A DNA stretch of 56,081 nt from an uncultured Alphaproteobacteria bacterium (GCA_902826245.1 CADEEA010000014.1:2573-58653); one strand, 5' to 3'. Shown: positions 40,617 to 49,659, numbered from the stretch's first letter. The notes: generated from the sequence alone by a model not told the origin. Translations and numbers: made by a program.

Positions 40617-41504
40617 TCACACCGCATCCAACCCCACATCCAGCGCCCGCGCTGAGTGCGTCAGCGCGCCGACGCTGATCACGTCCACGCCGGCTTCCGC
40701 GATCGAAAACACGGTTTCCAGGGTCACGCCGCCAGAGGCCTCCAGCAAAGTCTGGCCCTTGGCCAGCTTCACCGCCGCGCGCAGGTCGGCGAGCGAGAAA
40801 TTGTCGAGCAGAACCGCGCTTGGCGCATGCGGCAGCGCCTGGCGGAGCTGGTCTAAGGTATCGACTTCGATCTCGATGCAGGTGAGGTGCCCCGCGGCGG
40901 CGCGTGCGCGCGTCATCGCCGGGCCGACCCCGCCAGCGGCGGTAATGTGATTGTCCTTGATCAGCATCGCGTCGCCGAGGCCGTAGCGGTGCGAACCGCC
41001 GCCGCCCAAGCGCACCGCGCGCTTCTCCAGCGCGCGCAGACCTGGCGTGGTTTTCCGCGTGGAGGCGATGGCGACACCCATACCGGCCACTGCGTCAACG
41101 TAAGCGCGCGTCAGCGTAGCGATCCCTGAAAGCCGGCCGATGAAGTTCAGCATGGTGCGCTCTGCAATCAGCGTCGAGCGCGCCGATCCCGAAATCTCAG
41201 CGATGACGCCGCCGGCTTTCACGCGCGCGCCGTCGGGCGCAGCGATCTCGAAGAGAAGATCCGGATCGATCAGCCAGGCCGCCAGGGTCGCGGCGTCAAG
41301 GCCGGCGACGATTCCAGTTTCCCGCGCGGCGAGCTTCCAGCGGCCTTGGGCGTCAGGATCGATCAGCGCGTCCGTGGTGACATCGCCCGCAACGCCGAGG
41401 TCTTCAGCGAGCGCCAATTTGACAATCGGCTCCAGCACCACATCAGGTAGAGGCGGCAAGTGCGTCGGCGCGGGTGAGGAAGGTTCTTTGCGGCGCGTTG
41501 GCAT
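40617..41504 (-). CDS. nadC: Nicotinate-nucleotide pyrophosphorylase (carboxylating)
   Basis: A quinolinate phosphoribosyltransferase, about 280-295 aa, converting quinolinate and PRPP to nicotinate mononucleotide. Family motifs: LPPLPDVVLEPIVKLALAEDLG near the N terminus, AERTMLNFIGRLSGIAT, STRKTTPGLRALEKRAVRLGGGGSHR, and LLEASGGV at the phosphate end. The ATG at 41504 has AGGAG 11 bp upstream but overlaps nadB by 62 bp; a TTG at 41459 (280 aa, 17-bp overlap) is a reasonable alternative. It follows nadB on the same strand. Confidence 0.95.
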   Translation of the reverse strand: MPTRRKEPSSPAPTHLPPLPDVVLEPIVKLALAEDLGVAGDVTTDALIDPDAQGRWKLAARETGIVAGLDAATLAAWLIDPDLLFEIAAPDGARVKAGGVIAEISGSARSTLIAERTMLNFIGRLSGIATLTRAYVDAVAGMGVAIASTRKTTPGLRALEKRAVRLGGGGSHRYGLGDAMLIKDNHITAAGGVGPAMTRARAAAGHLTCIEIEVDTLDQLRQALPHAPSAVLLDNFSLADLRAAVKLAKGQTLLEASGGVTLETVFSIAEAGVDVISVGALTHSARALDVGLDAV

Positions 41505-42924
41505 CGGGGAAGTCGCTCCTGAAATGGGCGCCGCGGCTTTCCTTGCGGGCGAGCGCGGCGGTGAAAATGAGGCGTGCGGCGACGAGCGCATTGGCGGGGC
41601 CGATGCTCTCGCGGAGTGCGTCAACACGCGCGAGCGCACGCGCGAGGCCCGCATGCTCGCGCACGACGCCGCAATCGGCTTGCATGCACGCGCGCAGCGC
41701 CCCCCGCGCGGGTTCGGGTAAAGCTGGCGGCGCCGGGCACGACGTCGGCGGTGCGGTTTTGGCGGCGCTGCTGTCACGCAGCCGCTCGGCGATGCGGTGC
41801 GCGAACACGACCGCCTCCAGCAACGAGTTCGAGGCCAGGCGATTGGCGCCGTGCGCGCCGGTGGAGGCGCATTCACCGACAGCAGACAAACCCGCCAACG
41901 TTGTGCGTCCCCATGCGTCCGTGGCGATCCCGCCCATGTGATAGTGCGCTGCAGGCGCGACCGGGATTGGGCTTGTGCGCGGATCGAGGCCTGCCGCCAT
42001 GCATGCCGCGAACACAGTAGGGAAGTGCTCGGGAAATTTCGCGCCGACCGCCGCGCGCGCGTCGAGAAAGGCGCCGCGCCCGGCCGCGCGCTCCAGATGG
42101 ATGGCGCGCGCCACGACATCGCGCGCGGCAAGGTCGGAGACGAAGGCATCGCCATTGGCGTTGAGCAGATGGGCGCCTTCCCCGCGCAGCGCCTCGGTCG
42201 CGAGCGGGGCGGGGTCGCGTCCGACATCGATGGCGGTGGGATGGAATTGCACGAACTCTGGATCGGCTATGAGCGCTCCTGCGACGGCGGCCATGGCCAT
42301 GCCGTGACCCAAGGCCTCCGCCGGGTTGGTGGTGACCGCAAACAGCCCGCCGATGCCGCCGGTGGCGATCACGACTTCGCTTGCGGGCAGCGCCGCCTCA
42401 TCGCAGGCGTTGCGGCAAAGAACGCCGCACACGTCGCCATTGGCGCCCTGCAATAGCGCCACGGCTTGAGCGTTCTCGATCAGCTCGATGTGCGGCGCGG
42501 TGCGCACCGCCGCAATCAAGGCGTCCATGATCGCCTTACCAGCGAGATCGCCCGATACGCGCACGACCCGCGGGCGCGAGTGTGCCGCCTCGAGGCTCTG
42601 CGCCAACGTCCCTTCGGGCGTGCGATCGAATGGTACGCCGAGGGCGGCCAGATCCATGACGCGAGCGGCGCCGTCACGCGCGATCAGCGCGGCAATCGCG
42701 GGATCGACCAGGCCCACGCCGGCGGCGATCGTATCTTGTGCATGAAGATCAGGCGCGTCGTCGACCGCCAGCGCCGCCGCCAATCCGCCCTGCGCCCAGG
42801 CCGACGACGAGGCCAGCCCCAACGGCGCTTGGCTCAGCACGGTGACGCGGCGTGGGGCGAGCTTCAGCGCAAGGAACAAGCCAGCAAGCCCAGCGCCGAC
42901 GATGAGAATGTCGCGTTGGGTCAA
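41443..42924 (-). CDS. nadB: L-aspartate oxidase
   Basis: A 493-aa FAD enzyme that oxidises L-aspartate to iminoaspartate, the substrate of NadA. The FAD motif is ILIVGAGLAGLFLALKL, followed by SSSAWAQGGLAAAL, the H-S-R-P-R-V block, EFVQFHPTA, and the flavin-site HYHMGGIATDAWGRT. The start is TTG at 42924; no ATG precedes the FAD motif. A perfect GC-rich hairpin ends directly before the start codon and would hide the ribosome-binding site. Confidence 0.95.
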   Translation of the reverse strand: MTQRDILIVGAGLAGLFLALKLAPRRVTVLSQAPLGLASSSAWAQGGLAAALAVDDAPDLHAQDTIAAGVGLVDPAIAALIARDGAARVMDLAALGVPFDRTPEGTLAQSLEAAHSRPRVVRVSGDLAGKAIMDALIAAVRTAPHIELIENAQAVALLQGANGDVCGVLCRNACDEAALPASEVVIATGGIGGLFAVTTNPAEALGHGMAMAAVAGALIADPEFVQFHPTAIDVGRDPAPLATEALRGEGAHLLNANGDAFVSDLAARDVVARAIHLERAAGRGAFLDARAAVGAKFPEHFPTVFAACMAAGLDPRTSPIPVAPAAHYHMGGIATDAWGRTTLAGLSAVGECASTGAHGANRLASNSLLEAVVFAHRIAERLRDSSAAKTAPPTSCPAPPALPEPARGALRACMQADCGVVREHAGLARALARVDALRESIGPANALVAARLIFTAALARKESRGAHFRSDFPDANAPQRTFLTRADALAAST

Positions 42925-42952
42925 CTCCCCCTCCCCTTGAGGGGAGGGGGAG
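42925..42952. repeat. Perfect G/C hairpin touching the nadB start
   Basis: CTCCCCCTCCCCT and AGGGGAGGGGGAG form a perfect 13-bp stem with a TG loop. In the nadB mRNA the G-rich arm is the only possible Shine-Dalgarno sequence and it ends at the TTG start codon. The sequence (followed by GTGAGGGTGGGGTG) looks like a dispersed intergenic repeat, so its effect on nadB may be incidental. Confidence 0.6.
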
Positions 42953-43061
42953 TGAGGGTGGGGTGAAACGCTACGCTTGCAAGCTCAAGCCCTATGGGGC
43001 GAAAGCCTTCAGGTTCGCACCTTGCGCGCCTCAATACGGAGAACGGCGCGTCACTCCATCC

Positions 43062-43088
43062 CTCCCATCCCCTCACGGGGAGGGGGAG
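43062..43088. terminator. GC-rich hairpin after the 43097 gene
   Basis: CTCCCATCCCC and GGGGAGGGGGAG can pair with one bulge around a TCAC loop, just past the stop of the minus-strand gene at 43097. It is related in sequence to the hairpin at 42925-42952. There is no T tract, so terminator function is only probable. Confidence 0.4.
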
Positions 43089-43096
43089 AAGAAACC

Positions 43097-43519
43097 CTAC
43101 CGCACTCTTGCAAACGTCACTTGCGGTCCAGTGTTGAGCACGCCGGCCAGCGCGCCGTCGCTGTCTTGCAGCAGGAATGAGTCGGGCGTGTAGCCTTCGA
43201 GTGGTTCGGCCATCTCGCAGCTGATGCTGATCTGCGCGCCATCGCGTTCGCCGGTGCAATTCTGATGCGCGGTGAGCACGCGCGAGCGGTTGGACGCGCG
43301 TTCGACGATGATCTCGTTGGCGGTGAGGCGGATGGAATAGCGTCCATTGCGCGCTTCCTCCCACACCGCCGCTCCGCTCATGGATACGCCGAATTGCTCG
43401 TTGCCGTAAGGCGCGGACTGGAACGCCCAAACCCCCGCGAGGCTGTCCTGTTGCGCGCTCGCCGGCGCCGTCAACGTCGCGACGCCCAAAACCGCCAACG
43501 AAATCGCCAAAACTCGCAT
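43097..43519 (-). CDS. Small secreted protein of unknown function
   Basis: A 140-aa protein with a clear signal peptide (LAISLAVLGVATLTAPASA, cleaved before QQ). The mature part looks like an all-beta lipocalin-like fold (GVWAFQSAPYG... RYSIRLTANEIIV...), with two cysteines (NCTG and SCEM) placed to form a disulfide. No family is recognised. It lies between nadB and nadA on the same strand but has no evident role in NAD synthesis. Confidence 0.65.
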   Translation of the reverse strand: MRVLAISLAVLGVATLTAPASAQQDSLAGVWAFQSAPYGNEQFGVSMSGAAVWEEARNGRYSIRLTANEIIVERASNRSRVLTAHQNCTGERDGAQISISCEMAEPLEGYTPDSFLLQDSDGALAGVLNTGPQVTFARVR

Positions 43520-43594
43520 GTTCCACCCCGTGTTGCGTGCGCCCTGGCGCTGACCGGGCTCTGTTGGGCGGTGAAATGGGCGGCAATGGGGCGA

Positions 43595-44758
43595 TCAGAC
43601 CAGTTCGACCGCAGCTTCCGGGCGACCCGTCGCAAACGCGCGCGGCCGTTCCTTCGGCAGCGCCAGCATCGCGTCGATGGCGTGCTTGGCGCGGACGCGG
43701 ATGTCCTCGGGGATGGTCACTTCGTGCTGCATATATTTGAGCGCGTCGTAGATGCCTTCGAGCGTAATGTGCTTCATGTGCGGGCAGAGATTGCAGGGGC
43801 GGATGAAGTCCACGTCCGGCGCCGCCGCCGCCACATTGTCGCTCATTGAGCACTCGGTGAGCAGCACAACTTTCGCCGGGCGCTTCTCGACGACATAATC
43901 CTGCAGCGCCGCGGTGGAGCCGGCGAAATCCGCCGCCGCCATCACGTCGGGTGGGCATTCGGGGTGCGCCAGCACGACCAGGCCAGGATGCGCGGCGCGC
44001 ATCTCCGCGATGTCCTCAACCGAGAAGCGCTCATGCACCTCGCAGCGGCCATGCCAGGCGATGATCTTGATCCCAGTCTGCGCGGCGACGTTCTTGGCCA
44101 GGAACTCATCCGGCAGCAGGATCACGCGCTCGCTGTTCCACGCACGCGCGGCCCATTCGACCACGGCAGCGGCGTTTGAGGAGGTGCAGCACACATCGCT
44201 CTCGGCCTTCACCTCGGCGCTGGTGTTAACGTAGGTGACTACTGGCACGCCGGGATAGCGCGCCTTGATGAGGCGCACATCGGCGCCGGTGATGGAAGCG
44301 GCGAGCGAACAGCCGGCGCGCAGATCGGGGATCAGCACGGTTTTTTCCGGCGCGAGGCACTTGGAGGTTTCGGCCATGAAGTGCACGCCCGCTTGCACGA
44401 TGATCGACGCATCGGTCGCCGCCGCTTCCCGCGCGAGCTGCAAAGAATCGCCGCGGAAATCGCCGACGCAATGGAAGATTTCACTGGTCATGTAATTGTG
44501 GGCGAGGATGACAGCGTTCTTTTCGTGCTTCATCTCGTTGATCGCCGCGATCAAAGGCGCGTAGGCTGGCCATTCGATCGCAGGCACCACGTGCTTCACC
44601 CGCTCATAGAGCGCGTCGGTTTTGGTCCGCGCCGCCGGCGTGTAGGCGAGCCCCCGTTGGGCCGCCGCATTCAGCGCCCCCCAGCTTCCATGTACCGCGC
44701 GTGGATCGCAGCCGCCGCTTTCGCCGTGGGTGAGGGGAGCGTCAATAATTCGGGCCAT
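43595..44758 (-). CDS. nadA: Quinolinate synthase
   Basis: A 387-aa NadA condensing iminoaspartate with dihydroxyacetone phosphate to quinolinate. The [4Fe-4S] cluster cysteines appear in [10 protein letters not shown], in [10 protein letters not shown] and in [10 protein letters not shown]. Other motifs: [32 protein letters not shown]. The length matches the longer alphaproteobacterial form. GGGAGG lies 6 bp upstream of the ATG. A candidate NrtR-type operator lies 30 bp upstream. Confidence 0.96.
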   Translation of the reverse strand: MARIIDAPLTHGESGGCDPRAVHGSWGALNAAAQRGLAYTPAARTKTDALYERVKHVVPAIEWPAYAPLIAAINEMKHEKNAVILAHNYMTSEIFHCVGDFRGDSLQLAREAAATDASIIVQAGVHFMAETSKCLAPEKTVLIPDLRAGCSLAASITGADVRLIKARYPGVPVVTYVNTSAEVKAESDVCCTSSNAAAVVEWAARAWNSERVILLPDEFLAKNVAAQTGIKIIAWHGRCEVHERFSVEDIAEMRAAHPGLVVLAHPECPPDVMAAADFAGSTAALQDYVVEKRPAKVVLLTECSMSDNVAAAAPDVDFIRPCNLCPHMKHITLEGIYDALKYMQHEVTIPEDIRVRAKHAIDAMLALPKERPRAFATGRPEAAVELV

Positions 44759-44787
44759 GGCGGGCCTCCCAAGGGCTCAATCGCCCA

Positions 44788-44808
44788 TTATACTCAGTTG
44801 GAGCATAT
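44788..44808. promoter_or_regulatory. Candidate NrtR operator, copy 1
   Basis: TTATACTC-N5-GAGCATAT, an imperfect inverted repeat that recurs at 44850-44870 with the same 8-5-8 spacing. It sits 30 bp upstream of the nadA start, where a repressor would block transcription. An NrtR-type regulator is encoded at 47067-48044. Confidence 0.5.
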
Positions 44809-44849
44809 ATAGGGCGCATTCCTCCAATGGGAAGGCCGCGCCGCCCTAT

Positions 44850-44870
44850 TTATGCTTCTTGTGAGCATAA
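44850..44870. promoter_or_regulatory. Candidate NrtR operator, copy 2
   Basis: TTATGCTT-N5-GAGCATAA, a better inverted repeat than copy 1. The two copies are 62 bp apart start to start, about six helical turns. This one lies 92 bp upstream of mltA, so both divergent genes could be affected. Confidence 0.5.
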
Positions 44871-44961
44871 GCCTGGGGAACTTAACGCCGAGCGAAATAA
44901 CACGCAAGAAAAACTGCAAAACAAGCTCGATAGAACTAAAGGAAAGCCCGAGGTGGTGCTC

Positions 44962-46137
44962 ATGCGCTTAACGGTTTTGGTTTTGCTCTTTGTTGCGGCC
45001 TGCGCCAGCGCGGGACCGCGGCCGGCGGGGCGGCCCAGCCAGCCTGCGATTTCGTTCGCACTCGCGTCCGCACGTTTCGCGGACTTGCCCGGTTGGCTCG
45101 AGGCTGATTTGGCGCCGGCCCTCAAGGCGTTTCAACGCTCCTGTGCCGGCCGCGCGCAGCGTGTGGCGGATGCGGCGCTGCCCGGCGGGGGGCGCTATGG
45201 CGGCGTGGTCGGCGATTGGGCGCCTGCATGCGCGGCCGCCGCGAGCGTCGCTTCAGGAGATGAGCGCGCCTTCTTCGAGGCGTTCTTCGCGCCGCAATCG
45301 GTGCAGGGGCAGGGTGAAGCGAGGCTCACCGCCTACTATGAGCCGATCATCCAAGCGCGGCGCACGCCAGACGCGACGTTCTCAGCGCCGCTCATGCTCA
45401 AGCCGGGCGATCTCGTCAGCGTGGATTTAGCCGCGTTCGCTGAAGCCTACGATGATCAGACTTTGCGCGGCGCGCCACGGCGGTTAACCGGCCAGATTGT
45501 CGGCGATGTTGTTCGCCCATATCCGCAGCGCGCGGAAATCAGCGCACAAGCTAGCCGCGCATTCGCGTGGGCGCATCCGGTGGATGTGTACAATCTCCAG
45601 ATCCAGGGCTCCGGACGCCTCGCCTTTCCTGATGGGGCCCAGGCACGCGCGGCGTTTGCCGCGCAGAACGGTTTTCGCTGGCGCTCCGCGCTCGCTGCGC
45701 TGCGCGACGCAGGAGAGCTTCCAGGCGGCGCCAATTGGGCCAATTTCAAAGCGTGGAGCAATGCGCGCGGGCCGGAGGCGACGCGCCAAGCGCTGAATGC
45801 TGATCCGTCCTATGTCTTTTTCAGCGAGGAGCTGATCGAGGACCCAAGCGCAGGCCCGCGCGGCGCAGCCGGCGTGCCGCTGACGCCGCTTGGCTCAATC
45901 GCGGTCGACCCAGCGTATCATCCCTACGGCGCGCTCGTGTTCGTTGACGGCCAATACAACGACGCCCCGTTCCGTCGGCTGCTTGTCGCGCAGGACACGG
46001 GCGGGGCGATCCGGCGCGGGCCGTTGCGCGGGGATGTGTTCTTTGGCATTGGGCCGGAAGCGGGACGCGCCGCCGAGAGCATGAATTCGCCAGCGCGCTG
46101 GTGGACGCTGCTGCCGCGCGGGCGCCCGATCAGCTGA
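44962..46137 (+). CDS. mltA: Membrane-bound lytic transglycosylase A
   Basis: A 391-aa MltA-type peptidoglycan hydrolase. A short signal ends in the lipobox VAAC. The family core includes EARLTAYYEPI, VYNLQIQGSGRLAFPDG, NPSYVFF-like DPSYVFF, GSIAVDP and LLVAQDTGGAIRRGPLRGDVFFG, where the D of QDTGGAI is the catalytic-type aspartate. The ATG at 44962 (GAGGTGG upstream) starts the signal peptide; the longer frame upstream runs through the operator region. It is divergent from nadA. Confidence 0.94.
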   Translation: MRLTVLVLLFVAACASAGPRPAGRPSQPAISFALASARFADLPGWLEADLAPALKAFQRSCAGRAQRVADAALPGGGRYGGVVGDWAPACAAAASVASGDERAFFEAFFAPQSVQGQGEARLTAYYEPIIQARRTPDATFSAPLMLKPGDLVSVDLAAFAEAYDDQTLRGAPRRLTGQIVGDVVRPYPQRAEISAQASRAFAWAHPVDVYNLQIQGSGRLAFPDGAQARAAFAAQNGFRWRSALAALRDAGELPGGANWANFKAWSNARGPEATRQALNADPSYVFFSEELIEDPSAGPRGAAGVPLTPLGSIAVDPAYHPYGALVFVDGQYNDAPFRRLLVAQDTGGAIRRGPLRGDVFFGIGPEAGRAAESMNSPARWWTLLPRGRPIS

Positions 46138-46374
46138 GGGGATTGCGGTCGCCGCCCGCCGGGTCCCTTCCCAGGGGGTCCCTGCGATCACTTAGGGGAA
46201 CGTCTACACGTCGATCCGAGCGGGGGCGGCCCGCGGGGCCGGGGGGCTCCGTATTAACTACGATGCCCATGCTGACTTATTCCATTGTCTCTGCATTTTT
46301 TCGCCAGGGATTCAGCAAAGGTTCATGTACGGCGATGCAGCCGGGTATGGGGCGCTCAGCGGGACGAAATCCAC

Positions 46375-47046
46375 ATGGGCAAGAACCTTGGATTCATGGG
46401 GATCGCGGCGGCGGCCTTGGCCGGGTGTGCGGTCACTAATGCCTCGTATGACCCGGCGCCGATTGTCCTCGGCAGCCCCGCTCCTGCCGCGAACAACTAT
46501 ACCAGCGCTGCGCGGGCGCCGCTGCACGCGGAGCTGCCAGCGTGCAATCGCGGGGCTGGATCGAATCTCGGCCCCATTGGCGCGCGCGGGGAGGCTGTTC
46601 TCTACACGCCCTACATTTTCACTGCGGCCGGCCCACTTTTGCGCAATCCAACCGAAGCGGCTTGCTTGTCGTCTGGCTTCGGCTGGCGCGGCACGGCCGA
46701 CGGCGGTGGCCGTCAACACAACGGGCTCGACCTCGCCAACCCCAATGGCGGCTACATCTACGCTGCCGGCGATGGCTGGGTGCGCAGCGCAGAATGGCAA
46801 GGCGGCTACGGCCTGGTGCTTGAGATCGAACACGGCGAAGGCGTCGTCACGCGATATGCGCATCTGAATGAGATCGACCCGAACTTGCACTCGGGTATTT
46901 TCGTCGCCGCCGGGGCCCCGGTCGCGCGCATGGGCGCTACTGGCAACGCCACTGGCGTGCATCTGCATTACGAGGTGATTGTCGACGGCTTGTTGGTCGA
47001 TCCGCTGACCTACGGGGTCGCTGCGCCAGATGCGCCTATTTCTTGA
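46375..47046 (+). CDS. M23 family peptidase lipoprotein
   Basis: A 223-aa LytM/M23 endopeptidase-like protein with a lipoprotein signal (AAALAGC). Zinc-site motifs are RQHNGLDLA (HxxxD) and HLHYEV (HxH), so the active site looks intact. It probably cuts peptide cross-links in peptidoglycan and lies next to mltA, another cell-wall hydrolase, 237 bp upstream. It is convergent with the NrtR gene (20-bp gap). Confidence 0.88.
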   Translation: MGKNLGFMGIAAAALAGCAVTNASYDPAPIVLGSPAPAANNYTSAARAPLHAELPACNRGAGSNLGPIGARGEAVLYTPYIFTAAGPLLRNPTEAACLSSGFGWRGTADGGGRQHNGLDLANPNGGYIYAAGDGWVRSAEWQGGYGLVLEIEHGEGVVTRYAHLNEIDPNLHSGIFVAAGAPVARMGATGNATGVHLHYEVIVDGLLVDPLTYGVAAPDAPIS

Positions 47047-47066
47047 TTGGGCAATCGCTGCAACGC

Positions 47067-48044
47067 CTATTCCCCGCGGGGCGCTGGCACGTTGACGCCG
47101 CCGACTGGGCGCTGCGCCAAGGCCTCGCGCCGGCATTTGAACAGTTCGGCCGGACGCCCACCGGCGCTGGCGTCGAACTGGCCTGTGCCATCGACCAAGC
47201 CTGAGCGATCGAGCAGGCGGCGAAAGTTCTGCTTGTGCAACTCGAGTCCCGAGATCGCCTCCACCAAGCGCTGTAAGTACAGCAGGGTGAACAGGTCCGG
47301 GGCCAACTCAAAGATCACCGGACGATATTTGATCTTGGCGCGCAAGCGGCCGATCGCTGTGGCGAGGATGCGGCGGTGATCGGAGATCATAGGCTCGCCC
47401 AGTCCATGCGCGGCGGCGATCTCCGGCGCAGGCTTGCCTTCGAAGCGAGCGCGATCGCGCGCGGCCTCAGGCGCGAGCCCCGCCTCGTACAGCAATTCGT
47501 AGCGCTCAAGCGCCCGCTCTTCGTTCCAGACCTCCCCGTCCAGTGCAAAGGCTAAGCGGACGCGGCTGTGGCGTTGCGCGCCAGGAGATCCGGCGCGCTC
47601 GGCCCACGTGCGCAGCTTGGGCGCAATGGTTCGATCGATGATTGCGGGGCGGCCGCGGCGCCAATCCTCCCAGGGAAAGAAATCATACCACGAGCGCCAG
47701 CGTGCTTCAGGGCGATCGAGCACGGCGCGCGATGGCGTCAGCGCGAGGTAGGAAATCGAAATCACCCGATCAGGCCGCTCGCCTCTTACATCCGCGAGCG
47801 GCATTTCGCGACCGCGGTCGCCGAAGGTGTACAATTGCTCGACATAGCCGATTTCGAAACTGGTTTGTTCTTTAACCCAGCCGCGCAGCGATAGCTCCAA
47901 TGTGCGATCGCCGGCAGGGTCGAATGGCCCGAACGGCAAACCCGCGAGCGCGTCAGCCTCGCGCGTAACCACGACAAAGGGCGCGTCCTCTGTCACCGCG
48001 ACGATGACAGCGGAAAGTCCGATGACGACGCGAGGAGCGGTCAT
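47067..48044 (-). CDS. nrtR: NrtR-like regulator (Nudix domain plus winged HTH)
   Basis: A 325-aa protein. The N-terminal 180 residues match a Nudix-fold sensor (VIVAVTEDAPFVVVTR, SLRGWVKEQTSFEIGYVEQLYTFGDRGRE); the canonical GX5EX7REUXEE catalytic box is not intact. The C-terminal part is a winged helix (FELAPDLFTLLYLQRLVEAISGLELHKQNFRRLL) typical of NrtR, the ADP-ribose-sensing repressor of NAD genes. It is longer than many NrtR proteins because of an insert at about residues 110-240. The ATG at 48044 is preferred over upstream frame residues. Third gene of the HD-phosphatase-nrtR operon. Confidence 0.82.
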   Translation of the reverse strand: MTAPRVVIGLSAVIVAVTEDAPFVVVTREADALAGLPFGPFDPAGDRTLELSLRGWVKEQTSFEIGYVEQLYTFGDRGREMPLADVRGERPDRVISISYLALTPSRAVLDRPEARWRSWYDFFPWEDWRRGRPAIIDRTIAPKLRTWAERAGSPGAQRHSRVRLAFALDGEVWNEERALERYELLYEAGLAPEAARDRARFEGKPAPEIAAAHGLGEPMISDHRRILATAIGRLRAKIKYRPVIFELAPDLFTLLYLQRLVEAISGLELHKQNFRRLLDRSGLVDGTGQFDASAGGRPAELFKCRREALAQRPVGGVNVPAPRGE

Positions 48045-48054
48045 GCGGGAACGC

Positions 48055-48573
48055 TCATTCCACCGCCAGCGTGAACGGCGTGGCCTCGCCGACTTCGCTC
48101 CAGTGCGGCCCGCGCCCAATGGCGTCTATGGCGGCGATCATGCGCCCAGCGCGCCCCATCGCGGCATCGGCGAGCGCGACGAAGCGCCGATTTGGGCTGG
48201 CGGTAGAGGAAGCCGCGCGCAGATTACGCGCGATTTGCGCCTCGTCTGCGTCGGGATGATGCGCGCAGGCGGTGATGAAGGCGGTCGCCGTCGAGCGCGA
48301 GATGCCGGCGTAGCAATGGATCAGGATCGGCGAAGCGCGCTCCCAACCGCCGACGAAAGCGAGGATGGTCTCGATGCGTTCGTCGCACACCGCATCGAAA
48401 CCTGTCTGTTCGGCTTCGATGTCATGCACGCCCACACGCAGATGGCGCTCCGGGTCGTAGCCGGCGAGTGTTGGAAACGCCGAGCCTGGGTCGAGCAGGC
48501 TCACTACGTGCGAGGGTTTGCGGTCGCGGGCGATCTCGGGCGCGCGCGAGAGGGGACAGACGATGATGGGCAT
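48055..48573 (-). CDS. Dual-specificity/tyrosine phosphatase-like protein
   Basis: A 172-aa cysteine phosphatase. The P-loop is HCYAGISRS (C-x5-R), and an upstream Asp in VHDIEAE may be the general acid. Small enzymes of this type act on phosphoproteins or phosphorylated small molecules; the substrate is unknown. It lies 9 bp after the HD-domain gene and 10 bp before nrtR, so all three are probably one operon. Confidence 0.85.
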   Translation of the reverse strand: MPIIVCPLSRAPEIARDRKPSHVVSLLDPGSAFPTLAGYDPERHLRVGVHDIEAEQTGFDAVCDERIETILAFVGGWERASPILIHCYAGISRSTATAFITACAHHPDADEAQIARNLRAASSTASPNRRFVALADAAMGRAGRMIAAIDAIGRGPHWSEVGEATPFTLAVE

Positions 48574-48582
48574 GGCGCTAGT

Positions 48583-49203
48583 TTAGGCTGGATCGAGCAA
48601 TGAACGGAAGCGTTTTAGGAACGCCTCCTGCACCTGAGCCGTCGGCTGTGGCTTCAGGCTTAGCGCCATTCCCCTTGGCGGCGCGCCGAAGAAGCGTTTG
48701 GCTTCCGCTTCAGTAAAGCCGGCCAGTTGGACGGCTTCGAAGTAGGCGCAAATGATGTCGGCGCGTTTGATCGTGGCCTTCACCGCGGGAGGTGCAATCG
48801 CGGGCAGGCTGAAGCGTAAGTGTATGGCGGCTTCGAGCTTGGCTTCGAAGGCTTTGTAGTCGAGCCCGAGCGCGGCTTTGAACGGGCTGATCATATCGCC
48901 GATCACATATTCAGGCGCGTCATGGAGCAAAGCCATCAGCCGCCGCGGGCGGTCCCAGCTGGGCGCGAGCTTGCGGCAGAGCTCCTCAACAACCAACGAG
49001 TGTTGCGCCACGGAGAAGGCATGCGCGCCGATGGTCTGCCCGTTCCAGCGCGCCACCCGCGCCAAGCCATGGGCGATGTCCTCGATCTCGATGTCGAGCG
49101 GAGAGGGGTCCAGCAGATCGAGGCGGCGCCCGGAAAGCATGCGCTGCCACGCGCGCGGCGCCTCGCCCTTGGCTGAAATCTGGGTGCGGGCCGGACGGGC
49201 CAT
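48583..49203 (-). CDS. HD-domain hydrolase (YfbR-like)
   Basis: A 206-aa HD phosphohydrolase. The metal-binding motifs are AHAFSVAQHS (His) and LLHDAPEYVIGD (HD plus E), then a later Asp (KRADI). This is the pattern of YfbR-type 5'-nucleotidases acting on deoxynucleoside monophosphates. The ATG at 49203 is chosen; a GTG at 49212 adds three residues. First gene of the operon with the phosphatase and nrtR. Confidence 0.85.
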   Translation of the reverse strand: MARPARTQISAKGEAPRAWQRMLSGRRLDLLDPSPLDIEIEDIAHGLARVARWNGQTIGAHAFSVAQHSLVVEELCRKLAPSWDRPRRLMALLHDAPEYVIGDMISPFKAALGLDYKAFEAKLEAAIHLRFSLPAIAPPAVKATIKRADIICAYFEAVQLAGFTEAEAKRFFGAPPRGMALSLKPQPTAQVQEAFLKRFRSLLDPA

Positions 49204-49284
49204 GGGAATCACTTCGTTTGCGTCGCCTCAATGTAGTGAGGTGCGGGAGCGTGGATAAGCAAGTTCGCCAAAGGAGGCGCCGCC

Positions 49285-49659
49285 ATGACCGGACTAACTC
49301 GCATCGTTTTGCGCCTGGGCCGCAACCCCGAGGCAGGCTTTCCCGAGGGCAGCGACGAATATGGCTACGTCATCCAGGCGCCCCTTGACGCTTCGGCGAA
49401 GCTCGACCCCGCTCTGTGGCGAGACCTGCGCGAGCGCTGCACGGTCCGTCGTTTCCATCCCCACGAAGCTTCCGCCGACGGATGGTTGAGGCACCGCGGT
49501 GCAAATTGGTATTTCTGGTACGACGAGGAAGACGAGGGGCCTGAGGAGCCCTTGTTCAGGCTCGGCGCCCACGAATTGCGCGCAGGCGAATATGTCACCG
49601 TGCGCGAGGCCGATGGCGATGCGATCACCTATCGTATCGCTGAGGCGCATCCGATCTAG
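49285..49659 (+). CDS. Conserved hypothetical protein
   Basis: A 124-aa soluble protein with AAGGAGG 9 bp upstream of the ATG. It contains no signal peptide. Notable residues are a His/Arg-rich stretch (VRRFHPHEAS), the block GANWYFWYDEEDEGPEEPLFRLG and the C-terminal GEYVTVREADGDAITYRI. I recognise no domain; it looks like a conserved alphaproteobacterial protein. Confidence 0.7.
   Translation: MTGLTRIVLRLGRNPEAGFPEGSDEYGYVIQAPLDASAKLDPALWRDLRERCTVRRFHPHEASADGWLRHRGANWYFWYDEEDEGPEEPLFRLGAHELRAGEYVTVREADGDAITYRIAEAHPI

Noticed and set aside
42963..43060. Possible small gene between nadB and the 43097 gene
   Set aside because: The frames run through GC-rich hairpins and have no ribosome-binding site or conserved-looking sequence.
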